Below, piece after piece: positions 8,206-16,166 of a DNA stretch of 64,000 bases. This DNA is from Calditerrivibrio sp. GTDB lineage: Bacteria; Chrysiogenota; Deferribacteres; Deferribacterales; Calditerrivibrionaceae. The stretch lies in NCBI GenBank assembly GCA_026415135.1, contig JAOAHS010000035.1, forward strand, positions 35,911 through 99,910, written 5' to 3'. The position numbers and the translations under genes were made by a program. A model generated the notes under the pieces. The model had not been told where the DNA came from. It saw only the letters and a list, made by a program, of their open reading frames with translations, and did not search any database. Within the stretch, counting starts at the first letter, position 1. Each line of letters begins with the position of its first letter.

Positions 8206-9213
8206 ATGAACACTCTTTTACTAGATGTTTTAGAAGGGAAAAAAGTGAAAAGGCCACCCGTCTGGCTCATGCGTCAAGCTGGTAGGTATATGCCTGAATA
8301 CATGGAGGTACGGAGAAAGGTTACCTTTCTTGAGCTGTGCAAAACACCAGAATTAGCAGCAGAAGTGACCCACCAGCCAATAGATATCCTCGGTGTGGAT
8401 GCAGCAATCCTATTTTCAGATATTTTGATACCCATCGAACCTATGGGTGTAAACCTTGATTTTAATCCGGCACCAATTATATCAAACCCTGTAAGAAGTG
8501 AACAGGATGCAAATAGACTACGATTGTTAGATCCATACAGTGATGTCCCCTTCGTGATAGAAACAGTAAAGCTTTTAGTGAAATCTCTAAAAGTTCCCCT
8601 TATTGGGTTTTCTGGAGCCCCTTTTACCTTGGCCTGTTATATGGTAGAAGGGGGAGGAAGTAAAAATTTCATAGAAATTAAAAAGATGATGCATACAAAT
8701 ACAAAAGCTTATGAAACATTGATGGAGAAATTGACCATAAGCACAACAAAATATCTACAGGCACAAATCGATAATGGCTGCCCTGTTGTTCAGATATTTG
8801 ATACCTGGGCAGGTATACTCTCCCCAATGGAGTACCAGACAAAAGTTCTTCCATATGTTAAATCGCTTATAGAAAATCTCAAAAATGCCCATATAATCTA
8901 TTTCGCAAAGGATAGTGCAACCTTTTATAAATATATTTCAGACTTAAACTGTACAGGTATTGGTGTTGACTGGAAAATAGACCTTGATGATGCGGATATA
9001 TCTCTCGGTAGAGGTAGGTTTGTTTTACAAGGTAATCTTGATCCCGTGATCCTTTTCTCTGACAAAGATACCATATCAAGACACGTTAAGGCAATCATAG
9101 AAAAAGGTAAAACCCTAAAAGGGCATATATTCAACCTTGGGCATGGTATTTTGCCTAATTCTCCCGTGGAAAATGTCAAATTCCTTGTGGATCTGGTGAA
9201 AAACAGTGTCTAA
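8206..9213 (+). CDS. hemE: Uroporphyrinogen decarboxylase
   Basis: A 335-residue cytosolic enzyme that converts uroporphyrinogen III to coproporphyrinogen III. It carries the N-terminal signature RPPVWLMRQAGRYMPEY and the SDIL/PIEPMG region, with the catalytic Asp in FSDIL. QIFDTWAGILSP and NLGHGILP are also typical. Length matches the family. It lies 3 bases after the FAD dehydrogenase and overlaps hemH by 8 bases, so translation is probably coupled. Together with hemH here and hemB at 32 kb it shows a protoporphyrin-type heme pathway, needed for the multiheme cytochromes. Confidence 0.97.
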   Translation: MNTLLLDVLEGKKVKRPPVWLMRQAGRYMPEYMEVRRKVTFLELCKTPELAAEVTHQPIDILGVDAAILFSDILIPIEPMGVNLDFNPAPIISNPVRSEQDANRLRLLDPYSDVPFVIETVKLLVKSLKVPLIGFSGAPFTLACYMVEGGGSKNFIEIKKMMHTNTKAYETLMEKLTISTTKYLQAQIDNGCPVVQIFDTWAGILSPMEYQTKVLPYVKSLIENLKNAHIIYFAKDSATFYKYISDLNCTGIGVDWKIDLDDADISLGRGRFVLQGNLDPVILFSDKDTISRHVKAIIEKGKTLKGHIFNLGHGILPNSPVENVKFLVDLVKNSV

Positions 9214-10168
9214 TAAATCAGATCTTCTTTACGTGATGTATATGGGTGGCCCAGACTGTTTGGAAGCGATAGAACCCTTTTTATACAATCTTTTTAACGA
9301 CAGAAATATAATAGATTTCGGGATCGGTGAGTTACCCCAAAGACTCTTAGCTAAATTTATTGCAAAAAAACGTAGCAAAAAGGTGGCTAAGGAGTATGAA
9401 AAAATGGGGGGGGCGTCACCCCAGCTACCAATAATGAATAGTTTATTGAAAAAGGTTAGCATGTTTTATCATGAAAGGTATGGGAGGCATCTTGAAACTG
9501 CTGTGGGGATGTGCTATTATCATCCTTATATAAAGGATACAATAAAATACCTCCAGACAGGTGATTTTGACAATATCTACGTAATGACCATGTATCCCCA
9601 ATACTCATATACCACAGCTGGAGCTTGTTTCTCAAGATTTTTCAATGCGATAAATATCTTACCACCTAAAAAAAGTTTCAAGGTTATCCCCCATTGGCAT
9701 CTGAATCGATCCTATAACTCCATTTTAATAAGAAATATATTAGAATCCATAAAAGAGCTCAATATAACAACAGATCAGGCACATATCTTATTCTCCGCCC
9801 ACTCACTCCCCTACTACACCATTGACAAAGGGGACCTCTACGTAAAACATATTACAGAACAGATCCATTTTATCATCGACCAGATAAAGCCCAGATCCTT
9901 CTCCTTGTCATATCAGAGCAAAACTGGTAAGATAAGATGGTTAGAGCCTTCTACTGAAGATGAGATAAATAGACTTATCAAAGAACGTTACAACAATATC
10001 GTAATCTGCCCCATCTCATTTGTTTCTGATCACATAGAAACACTCATAGAAGTAGATGACCAGTATCTGAGTAAACTTAAGGCAAACGGAATAAAAGCAA
10101 ACAGGAGCAAAAGCCTCAATGATGATGATGACTTTGCAAAAGCACTAATCGATATTCTGGTGGAGTAA
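9206..10168 (+). CDS. hemH: Ferrochelatase
   Basis: A 320-residue enzyme inserting Fe2+ into protoporphyrin (or coproporphyrin). The N-terminal YMGGPD corresponds to the usual LGGPD. The two catalytic segments are clear: FSAHSLPYYTIDKGD, with the metal-binding His, and CPISFVSDHIETLIEVD, with the conserved Glu. It starts with GTG at 9206, inside the end of hemE, consistent with coupled translation. Its TAA overlaps the ATG of the next gene by one base. Confidence 0.95.
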   Translation: MSNKSDLLYVMYMGGPDCLEAIEPFLYNLFNDRNIIDFGIGELPQRLLAKFIAKKRSKKVAKEYEKMGGASPQLPIMNSLLKKVSMFYHERYGRHLETAVGMCYYHPYIKDTIKYLQTGDFDNIYVMTMYPQYSYTTAGACFSRFFNAINILPPKKSFKVIPHWHLNRSYNSILIRNILESIKELNITTDQAHILFSAHSLPYYTIDKGDLYVKHITEQIHFIIDQIKPRSFSLSYQSKTGKIRWLEPSTEDEINRLIKERYNNIVICPISFVSDHIETLIEVDDQYLSKLKANGIKANRSKSLNDDDDFAKALIDILVE

Positions 10169-11022
10169 TGCAAAAGTTAAAAGATTTTTTGAAGATGATC
10201 AAGTTTGAACATTCATTATTTGCTCTACCCTTTGCCTTTACCGGTGCCATTATAGCAGCAAATGGACTACCGAGTTTCAAGCAGATCTTCTGGATTGCAG
10301 TAGCCATGATTGGTGCAAGAAGTGGAGCAATGGGGTTAAACCGGGTTATAGATGCCGAGATAGATAAGTTAAACCCAAGAACAGCCCAAAGGGAGATCCC
10401 AACAGGCAAAATAAAAAAAGGTGAAGCTATAGTCTATATTATCATTTCATTTATCTTGTACGAAATAGCAACCTACCAATTGAATATGTTAAGTTTTATC
10501 CTATCACCTATCCCCATATTGATCTTTTTTATCTATTCTTATACTAAAAGGTTTACTGCCCTATGTCATATCATACTTGGTATAGCACTTGGGCTTGCAC
10601 CAGTTGGTGCCTATGTGGCTATTCTTGGTAGAGTAGATATTTCCATACTCCTATTGGGGTTGGGGGTTATGTTTTGGGTAGCAGGCTTTGATATAATCTA
10701 TGCCATACAGGATATAGACTTTGATAGGGAAAAGGGGTTATTTTCCATACCAAGGTTTCTTGGTATCAACGGATCGTTGTGGGTTTCAAGGGTATTTCAT
10801 ATCATAGCCTTTTCACTGTTTATCTCTGTAAAGTACTTTAGTAACTTGGGTTATTTTTACCTTGTTGGGGTACTGGGCTCAGGATTGTTTATGATTTATG
10901 AGCACTATATTCTAAAAAAGAGCAATCTACAAAAGCTTTCTATAGCTTTTTTCAATATAAATGCCTACATTAGTCTCGTAATATTTATCTTTACTTCAAT
11001 AGATATTTTTGTGGGGAATTGA
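10168..11022 (+). CDS. ubiA: UbiA-family prenyltransferase, probably MqnP of menaquinone synthesis
   Basis: A 284-residue integral membrane enzyme with about eight or nine hydrophobic helices. Both Asp-rich motifs that bind Mg-pyrophosphate are present: N58-R-V-I-D62-A-E-I-D66 and D175-I-I-Y178-A-I-Q-D182-I-D. The family attaches a polyprenyl tail to an aromatic acid. The next gene is a UbiX-type flavin prenyltransferase, a pairing typical of the futalosine menaquinone route (MqnP plus UbiX/UbiD-like enzymes), so I infer menaquinone rather than ubiquinone. The assignment to MqnP is contextual. It overlaps hemH by 1 base and ubiX by 1 base. Confidence 0.88.
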   Translation: MQKLKDFLKMIKFEHSLFALPFAFTGAIIAANGLPSFKQIFWIAVAMIGARSGAMGLNRVIDAEIDKLNPRTAQREIPTGKIKKGEAIVYIIISFILYEIATYQLNMLSFILSPIPILIFFIYSYTKRFTALCHIILGIALGLAPVGAYVAILGRVDISILLLGLGVMFWVAGFDIIYAIQDIDFDREKGLFSIPRFLGINGSLWVSRVFHIIAFSLFISVKYFSNLGYFYLVGVLGSGLFMIYEHYILKKSNLQKLSIAFFNINAYISLVIFIFTSIDIFVGN

Positions 11023-11624
11023 TGAAAGTTTTTGTGGGAATTACCGGTGCTAGTGGTGCCCAATATGGGATAAAACTGTTACAGGAACTAAATAGACTTA
11101 ATAACATCGAGTTACACCTATCTATAACCCCTGACGGTATAACAAATATAAACCTTGAGAGCAGCTTGAAACTTAATTATGGTAAAGATATAATAAACGC
11201 ATTAGCCCTTAATAAAAACAAAACATTTTATCACGACTATCGTGATTTTTCTGCCCCAATATCCAGCGGCTCCTTTAAAATTGAAAAATATATCGTATGC
11301 CCAGCATCTATGGGCTTCGTTGGTCGAGTTGCATCAGGTATAAGTTCAAACCTTATAGAACGTGCCTCTGATGTAGCCTTAAAAGAGTATAGGGAACTTG
11401 TAATAGTTTTTAGAGAAGCACCCCTAAACCAGATACACTTAGAAAACCTGCTCAAACTAAGTAGGGCAGGAGCTAAGATTGTCCCCGCTGCTCCAGGCTT
11501 TTATCACAAACCAAAAACATTGGAGGATATAATTTCATTTGTAGTTGGAAAAATCTTTGATATAATATCAATAGAGCACAATCTTTATGAAAAGTGGGGT
11601 ACCTTTTATGAAAATGATTTGTAA
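11022..11624 (+). CDS. ubiX: UbiX-type flavin prenyltransferase
   Basis: A ~200-residue flavoprotein starting MKVFVGITGASGAQYG, the FMN-binding signature of UbiX/Pad1. It also has CPASMGFVGRVASGISSNLIERASDVALKE (the conserved Ser/Arg-rich FMN and dimethylallyl-phosphate site, split here for length across about residues 90-120) and REAPLNQIHLENLLKLSRAG. It makes prenylated FMN, the cofactor of UbiD-type decarboxylases; no UbiD is in the window. I start at ATG 11022, which overlaps the previous stop as TGATG; a TTG one codon earlier is less likely. It ends inside the next small gene. Confidence 0.93.
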   Translation: MKVFVGITGASGAQYGIKLLQELNRLNNIELHLSITPDGITNINLESSLKLNYGKDIINALALNKNKTFYHDYRDFSAPISSGSFKIEKYIVCPASMGFVGRVASGISSNLIERASDVALKEYRELVIVFREAPLNQIHLENLLKLSRAGAKIVPAAPGFYHKPKTLEDIISFVVGKIFDIISIEHNLYEKWGTFYENDL

Positions 11625-12000
11625 AAAATGTAATGCAGATATCGAAACAGATAAAAAGATCTTTAGTTGCAACGTCTGTGGTGAATCCTACGACCTTAAT
11701 CTTAAAACAGAGGAATATGAGATAAAGCTTTTAAATGGCTTAAAGGTCTCCTCTTTGACCTACGAAGAGATCAAAGAAGGTATCGCAAGGGGCAAGTATC
11801 TTTCTGTGGACTATATAACTTTTCAGGGAGCACCTTGGATGAGGTTGAAAGACTCCGATTTTAGTACATTTCTTCCATCTCTACTTACTGACTCTAAAAA
11901 AACTGTTGCTAAAACCAAAAATTGGTTTTATCTATTTATCCTATCCTTAGCTGCAAATATTGTAATGTTAGTCTTGATATATATAATTACAAAAAAATAG
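11608..12000 (+). CDS. Zinc-ribbon membrane protein of unknown function
   Basis: About 130 residues. The N-terminus has two CxxC knuckles, MICKKCNADIE and FSCNVCGESYD, forming a likely zinc ribbon. A middle domain has a G-x-A-R-G-K-Y-L-S-V-D motif reminiscent of small GYF/IF2-N-like modules, with WMRL near residue 80. One C-terminal transmembrane helix (about 107-126) ends in a Lys pair. The preferred start is ATG 11608, preceded by GTGGGG; an ATG at 11587 is also in frame. It overlaps ubiX by 17 bases. I do not recognise a named family. Confidence 0.7.
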   Translation: MKMICKKCNADIETDKKIFSCNVCGESYDLNLKTEEYEIKLLNGLKVSSLTYEEIKEGIARGKYLSVDYITFQGAPWMRLKDSDFSTFLPSLLTDSKKTVAKTKNWFYLFILSLAANIVMLVLIYIITKK

Positions 12001-12016
12001 ACCTATGGAGGCTTAT

Positions 12017-12328
12017 ATGTTTGATAAAGAAAAAAGTATGGACTGGCTTAGAACAAAGATCGAAAAAGGGAAAGAGGAACTTATTAAGTTTTCTAAAATC
12101 AGCAAACTGAAATTGGAGATCTCCACCCTTAGAAAAAGAAAAGATGAACGATACAAATCTATGGGGAAAAGGGCATTTAAAATGGTAGAAGATGGTCTTT
12201 TGGATGATCCCCAGATAGTAGCTGACTATGATGATATAATCAGGATAAACCAAAAGATTGAAGATCTAGAGCTGGAGATAAAGGATATAAAAGAGAACAA
12301 AACCAGCGATAGAACCGATAATGAATGA
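12017..12328 (+). CDS. Small coiled-coil protein of unknown function
   Basis: About 103 residues, highly charged and almost entirely helical by inspection. Leu/Ile heptads at both ends (LKLEISTLRKRKDERYKSMG; INQKIEDLELEIKDIKE) suggest an antiparallel coiled coil. There are no cysteines, membrane segments or signal peptide. GGAGG ends 5 bases before ATG 12017, which I prefer to the ATG at 12005 that overlaps this ribosome site. It sits between the zinc-ribbon membrane protein and the HDOD gene, overlapping the latter by 8 bases. Function unknown. Confidence 0.7.
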   Translation: MFDKEKSMDWLRTKIEKGKEELIKFSKISKLKLEISTLRKRKDERYKSMGKRAFKMVEDGLLDDPQIVADYDDIIRINQKIEDLELEIKDIKENKTSDRTDNE

Positions 12329-13157
12329 TACTGATAAAATAAAAACGATTCTATCAGACATCACTGAATTGCCTCCTATGCCCCAGGTGGCAGCTCAGGT
12401 TTTACAGATAATTGAAAAACCTGACTTTAGTTTCGCTGATCTTGTAGCTGTCATCTCAAAGGATATGAGCATCACCGCAGCTATTTTAAAATTAGCAAAC
12501 TCACCTTTGTTTGGATTAAAGGTGACAATTCAGAATCTCACCCAAGCCATATCCCTATTGGGTATCAACAATCTCAAAAACCTTGTAATTGCGCTATCCA
12601 CAAAAGGTCTTTTTGAAGCATCAAAAATAACCTTTTTCGAACAAAAACTCTGGGAACATTCCGTTGCCACAGCCATCTATGCCCGGCTCTTCTCTATTAA
12701 ATACCACAGAAGCATTGCAGAAGAGGCCTTTATAATAGGGCTTTTACATGACATAGGGCAGGTTGTCTTATCCATGTATGTGCAAAAGTATTCCCTCGTT
12801 AAAGAGTTATCCTACGCCCAGGAAGTAGATATTTCCCAATTAGAAAAAGAATATTTAGGTGTGGATCACTCAATGGTGGGAAGCTATCTTTTGAAAGAAT
12901 GGGGGTTACCAGAGTTATATATAGACGTTGTAAGAAATCACCACAGTGTTAGTACCTCCTACTACCAGGATATGGCAAAGGTCATCTACATAGCCAATAA
13001 CATGGTAAAGCGATATGGGTTTTCCATCACAGCTGGTTACGATAAAGGTTTTGACGAGTGGTATAGCTCCTTGGGCTATCCAGAAGAGGAGATCACAGAA
13101 CTTGAGATGTTCTTTCATGAAATAATACAATCTGAAAAGGAAATGTTAAAACTATGA
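12321..13157 (+). CDS. HDOD-domain signalling protein
   Basis: A 278-residue protein that is essentially one HDOD domain. The N-terminal segment ELPPMPQVAAQVLQIIEKPD and the LKLANSPLFG and QAISLLGINNLKNL stretches are standard. The HD-like core GLLHDIGQVVL is present, though HDOD proteins usually lack catalytic activity and act as protein-binding adaptors in signalling. A second HDOD protein, fused to EAL, lies at 30.3 kb. It is translationally coupled to the coiled-coil gene upstream and the lipoprotein gene downstream (4-base ATGA overlap). Confidence 0.92.
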   Translation: MNDTDKIKTILSDITELPPMPQVAAQVLQIIEKPDFSFADLVAVISKDMSITAAILKLANSPLFGLKVTIQNLTQAISLLGINNLKNLVIALSTKGLFEASKITFFEQKLWEHSVATAIYARLFSIKYHRSIAEEAFIIGLLHDIGQVVLSMYVQKYSLVKELSYAQEVDISQLEKEYLGVDHSMVGSYLLKEWGLPELYIDVVRNHHSVSTSYYQDMAKVIYIANNMVKRYGFSITAGYDKGFDEWYSSLGYPEEEITELEMFFHEIIQSEKEMLKL

Positions 13158-13597
13158 AAACCTATTTATATCTATTAGTTATTTTATCAGTTGTTTTTGG
13201 TTGTTCGGTATCTTTTAATTACAAAACCGATAAAACTTTAAAAGAAAGGTACACCTATACTCAAAAAGCCTCCGATCTAAACTTTTATTACAACATTAAA
13301 CATACAGACAGAGAAAAAATCATAGATCTAAATATCAAAAATATCTCAAATATGTTTATAATCGGGCTTTCATTCGATATCACAGACGAAATGGGTAAGT
13401 TTCAAAAATATGTATATGTGGGTAACTTAAAAAACTTGAACTCTAAAAATATTGAAATAGTAGTGGACAAAAACATCAATAGATTAAAACTATCTTATAG
13501 ATATGAGCTAACACCGGAAGATGCCTTTTTAAATCCAGATGTTACAAAAGACCGCATATACGAAAAGAGCGAAACTACAATTTTGATCATAAAATAA
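13154..13597 (+). CDS. Small lipoprotein of unknown function
   Basis: 147 residues with a short hydrophobic signal ending in the lipobox V-F-G-C (Cys 17), so it is probably a lipidated envelope protein. The mature part reads as a beta-rich domain (DREKIIDLNIKNISN; KYVYVGNLKNLNSKNI), vaguely like YcfL-type small lipoproteins, but I cannot name a family. It is the last gene of the heme/quinone run, with an ATGA overlap to the HDOD gene. Its stop is 4 bases from the end of the convergent FapA-like gene, with no clear terminator between. Confidence 0.75.
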   Translation: MKTYLYLLVILSVVFGCSVSFNYKTDKTLKERYTYTQKASDLNFYYNIKHTDREKIIDLNIKNISNMFIIGLSFDITDEMGKFQKYVYVGNLKNLNSKNIEIVVDKNINRLKLSYRYELTPEDAFLNPDVTKDRIYEKSETTILIIK

Positions 13598-13601
13598 CCT
13601 A

Positions 13602-16028
13602 CTAAATAGTGCTACCCATTACCAATTGATCATCTTCGTTTTTGGTGATCACTACCCTTGTTTCGTATTCATCCTTTGTGACCATGAGGGCATTGCCAAT
13701 CCTTATCTTTACATCGCTAAACAGATTTCTGCGGATAATGATTATCTCCTTTTGATCGCTCACTAGAAACTCCATATCTGATTGTAAAGATTGGAGTTTT
13801 TCTTGCAAGATTGCATTCAAACTTTCCAGTTTTTTGAGTTTTTCCACATTAGTCTTATATTCCGTATCAAGAATTGCGTTTTCAAGGGAACCATAGCTGG
13901 TTATGATCTTTTTAATCTGCAATTTTATCTGACCAATGGATTTGGATATAGTATCTAACTTCTCTAAGGTATCCTGAATCTGTAATTTGATACTATTTTT
14001 ATTGAGTTGATTTATAAAAAGTGACGTTCTTGTGTAGTTTTTAGCACCTGCAATATTGATATCTATCATTCTAGTAGCCTCAATGGTACTACCCTGAACC
14101 GAACCCACCCCTTTGTAGGAGATAAAATTTTTACAGTTTATTTTGCAATTTCTGGTGTAGTTTGTGATCTCAACAGTATCCCCTGCAATTATCTCAGCAT
14201 CCTGAACAAAATCAGCTTTGACATTTTTCATAGCTTTTATCTTTGTTTGATTTTTACCAAAAACACCTGAGCTGATAATCACAGACCCCCTCTCCGACTC
14301 TATAAAGGCCCCTTCAACAACCCCCTTTATCTTAATATCTCCCCCCGCAAAGACTTTAAAATCAGGTAAAACATCCCCCTTTATCACCACATCACCTTTG
14401 TAGTTTATATTTCCAGTAGCAAAATTTACATCCCCATCGATGACTATCATCTCAATTACGTTTACTTTGCCATTGTCATAGTTTACTATGCCATCGGTTG
14501 TGGAAAGCAGCTTAAGACCATCCGAGGAGACATATACATTTTTACCACCCGGTAGTTTTATATCATTACCTGGGGTAGCCTTAATAATGTTTCCATATAC
14601 ATCGAAGCCATCTATACCCTTAGTTGCTGGTACTTTCAATACGAGGGGATCCCCCTTGTCCACCTGTTGAATAACACTTATATTCCTAAAATCGATATTA
14701 CCCTCTTCATCCTCTTTAGGTTTATACCTATTTTCCTGTTCAAAGAAAAATACCAGATAAGCATCCTCACCCCTCGTGGGTTCAGATCCTTTTGCTACAA
14801 GTGCTATGGCACCTTCAGCCTCAGTGGAGACTTTGGATATATTATCTATCAAATGCCCATGACGAATATTGTTCTTCTTGAGGTAAAAAAGTACTTCTCT
14901 TGGATCAAATCTCTGGGACGTTAGTTTCTTTATGTAACATTCCATATTATCATCCGAGACACTGATATCAAAAGCTGAAAAGATCTTGTTGTCGATCTTT
15001 TTGAAAACTTCACCTATCTCGACCGGTTCACCTGTGGATGAATGTATGGCTGATTGTATCTTCTCTAAATCGTAGTTATAAATATTTTCATTTAGTAATC
15101 TCTCCTCCAAATCCTTTATATCAATATGGGCAGTAGGATTTGTCTGAATATACATTCTGTTGTTTTGGATGAAAAATCGGTAGGTACTTATATCGTACTT
15201 TTTATCTTTTATCTTTTCTATAATCTTCTTAAGATCTATAAACAGCTCATTAACTGTCTCATATCTCTGGGCAGGGTTTTTTGACAATGCCTTGTTTATG
15301 ATTTTTGCTAAATCAACTTCTACATCGGAATAATAAGCTGGATCTATATAATCAGAGTTTTTTATCTTTAAAATAGTTTCATCATTTAATGTATCACCAA
15401 AAGGGTGCTCCCTACAAAAGATAAAGTACAAGATACAACCCAGTTGATAGATATCACCTGCAACCGAAGGCTCATAGCTGGAAAAATATTCAGGAGGCAC
15501 ATAGGGTGGAGGAGAGCTATAGATCCCAAGCTCACTTATAAATGAGTTTTTAGCGATAAAACGCTTAAGATCAAAATTATCTACTTTAACAATATCATCA
15601 GCATAATATATTGAGTCCACAAAAAGATTTTGATGCAATACCTTAAATGAATGGGCAAAGTCCAAAGCCTCAACAATAGCAGTAGCAATCTTGAGCTTTT
15701 TATTCAAGCTCATATCAAACAATATCTCTTTATTTAAAAAACTATTTTTTATATCGAAATACTCTAATATTTCATAAAGTCTATTTGCTTCATCCACATG
15801 GTAATCTATTACATTCAAGATATTCTTATGGGTTAATTTGGAGGCATTGGTGATATGCCTTATGAACCTATTTTGGATGTTTACAGCTTCTGTTTGTCTA
15901 AAGATATCCACAATCCTAATAAGTATATTACGACGGAATTGTGTATCGATTCCCTTGTAAACTTCCCCAGATGGCAGGGAACATAAATGCTCCCTGATAT
16001 CATATCTTTTCAAAAAATAGTTATCCAT
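13602..16028 (-). CDS. Pseudokinase-FapA (DUF342) fusion protein
   Basis: 808 residues. Residues about 8-270 have the outline of a Ser/Thr protein kinase, including PPPYVPPEYF in the APE position and the structural GDIYQLGCILY helix. The catalytic residues are gone: the beta-3 Lys is R38, the alpha-C Glu is H58, HRD is H132-Q-N134, the catalytic-loop Asn is S139, and DFG reads D150-N-F. Residues about 360-700 are a FapA/DUF342 domain with stacked Gly/Val beta-helix repeats (GDVNFATGNINYKGDVVIKG), followed by a coiled coil. FapA proteins influence flagellar or polar assembly and polysaccharide phenotypes. No ribosome site is visible upstream of the ATG. It is a single gene, divergent from the 777-residue gene. 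Confidence 0.88.
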   Translation of the reverse strand: MDNYFLKRYDIREHLCSLPSGEVYKGIDTQFRRNILIRIVDIFRQTEAVNIQNRFIRHITNASKLTHKNILNVIDYHVDEANRLYEILEYFDIKNSFLNKEILFDMSLNKKLKIATAIVEALDFAHSFKVLHQNLFVDSIYYADDIVKVDNFDLKRFIAKNSFISELGIYSSPPPYVPPEYFSSYEPSVAGDIYQLGCILYFIFCREHPFGDTLNDETILKIKNSDYIDPAYYSDVEVDLAKIINKALSKNPAQRYETVNELFIDLKKIIEKIKDKKYDISTYRFFIQNNRMYIQTNPTAHIDIKDLEERLLNENIYNYDLEKIQSAIHSSTGEPVEIGEVFKKIDNKIFSAFDISVSDDNMECYIKKLTSQRFDPREVLFYLKKNNIRHGHLIDNISKVSTEAEGAIALVAKGSEPTRGEDAYLVFFFEQENRYKPKEDEEGNIDFRNISVIQQVDKGDPLVLKVPATKGIDGFDVYGNIIKATPGNDIKLPGGKNVYVSSDGLKLLSTTDGIVNYDNGKVNVIEMIVIDGDVNFATGNINYKGDVVIKGDVLPDFKVFAGGDIKIKGVVEGAFIESERGSVIISSGVFGKNQTKIKAMKNVKADFVQDAEIIAGDTVEITNYTRNCKINCKNFISYKGVGSVQGSTIEATRMIDINIAGAKNYTRTSLFINQLNKNSIKLQIQDTLEKLDTISKSIGQIKLQIKKIITSYGSLENAILDTEYKTNVEKLKKLESLNAILQEKLQSLQSDMEFLVSDQKEIIIIRRNLFSDVKIRIGNALMVTKDEYETRVVITKNEDDQLVMGSTI

Positions 16029-16166
16029 AATTATTTAAATATCATAACAACAACATTATTTCAATAGATTATAAGTGCGTCAGGGGTTTAAACATTTTAA
16101 CTTTTTTTTACATATAAATAGACTTTTCTTTACATTTTCCTGATATTGCTTTCCTTGAGGTGATAT

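Noticed and set aside
16130..16152. TTGCT in front of the 777-residue gene as a possible sigma-54 -12 element
   Set aside because: No GG at the required -24 position.
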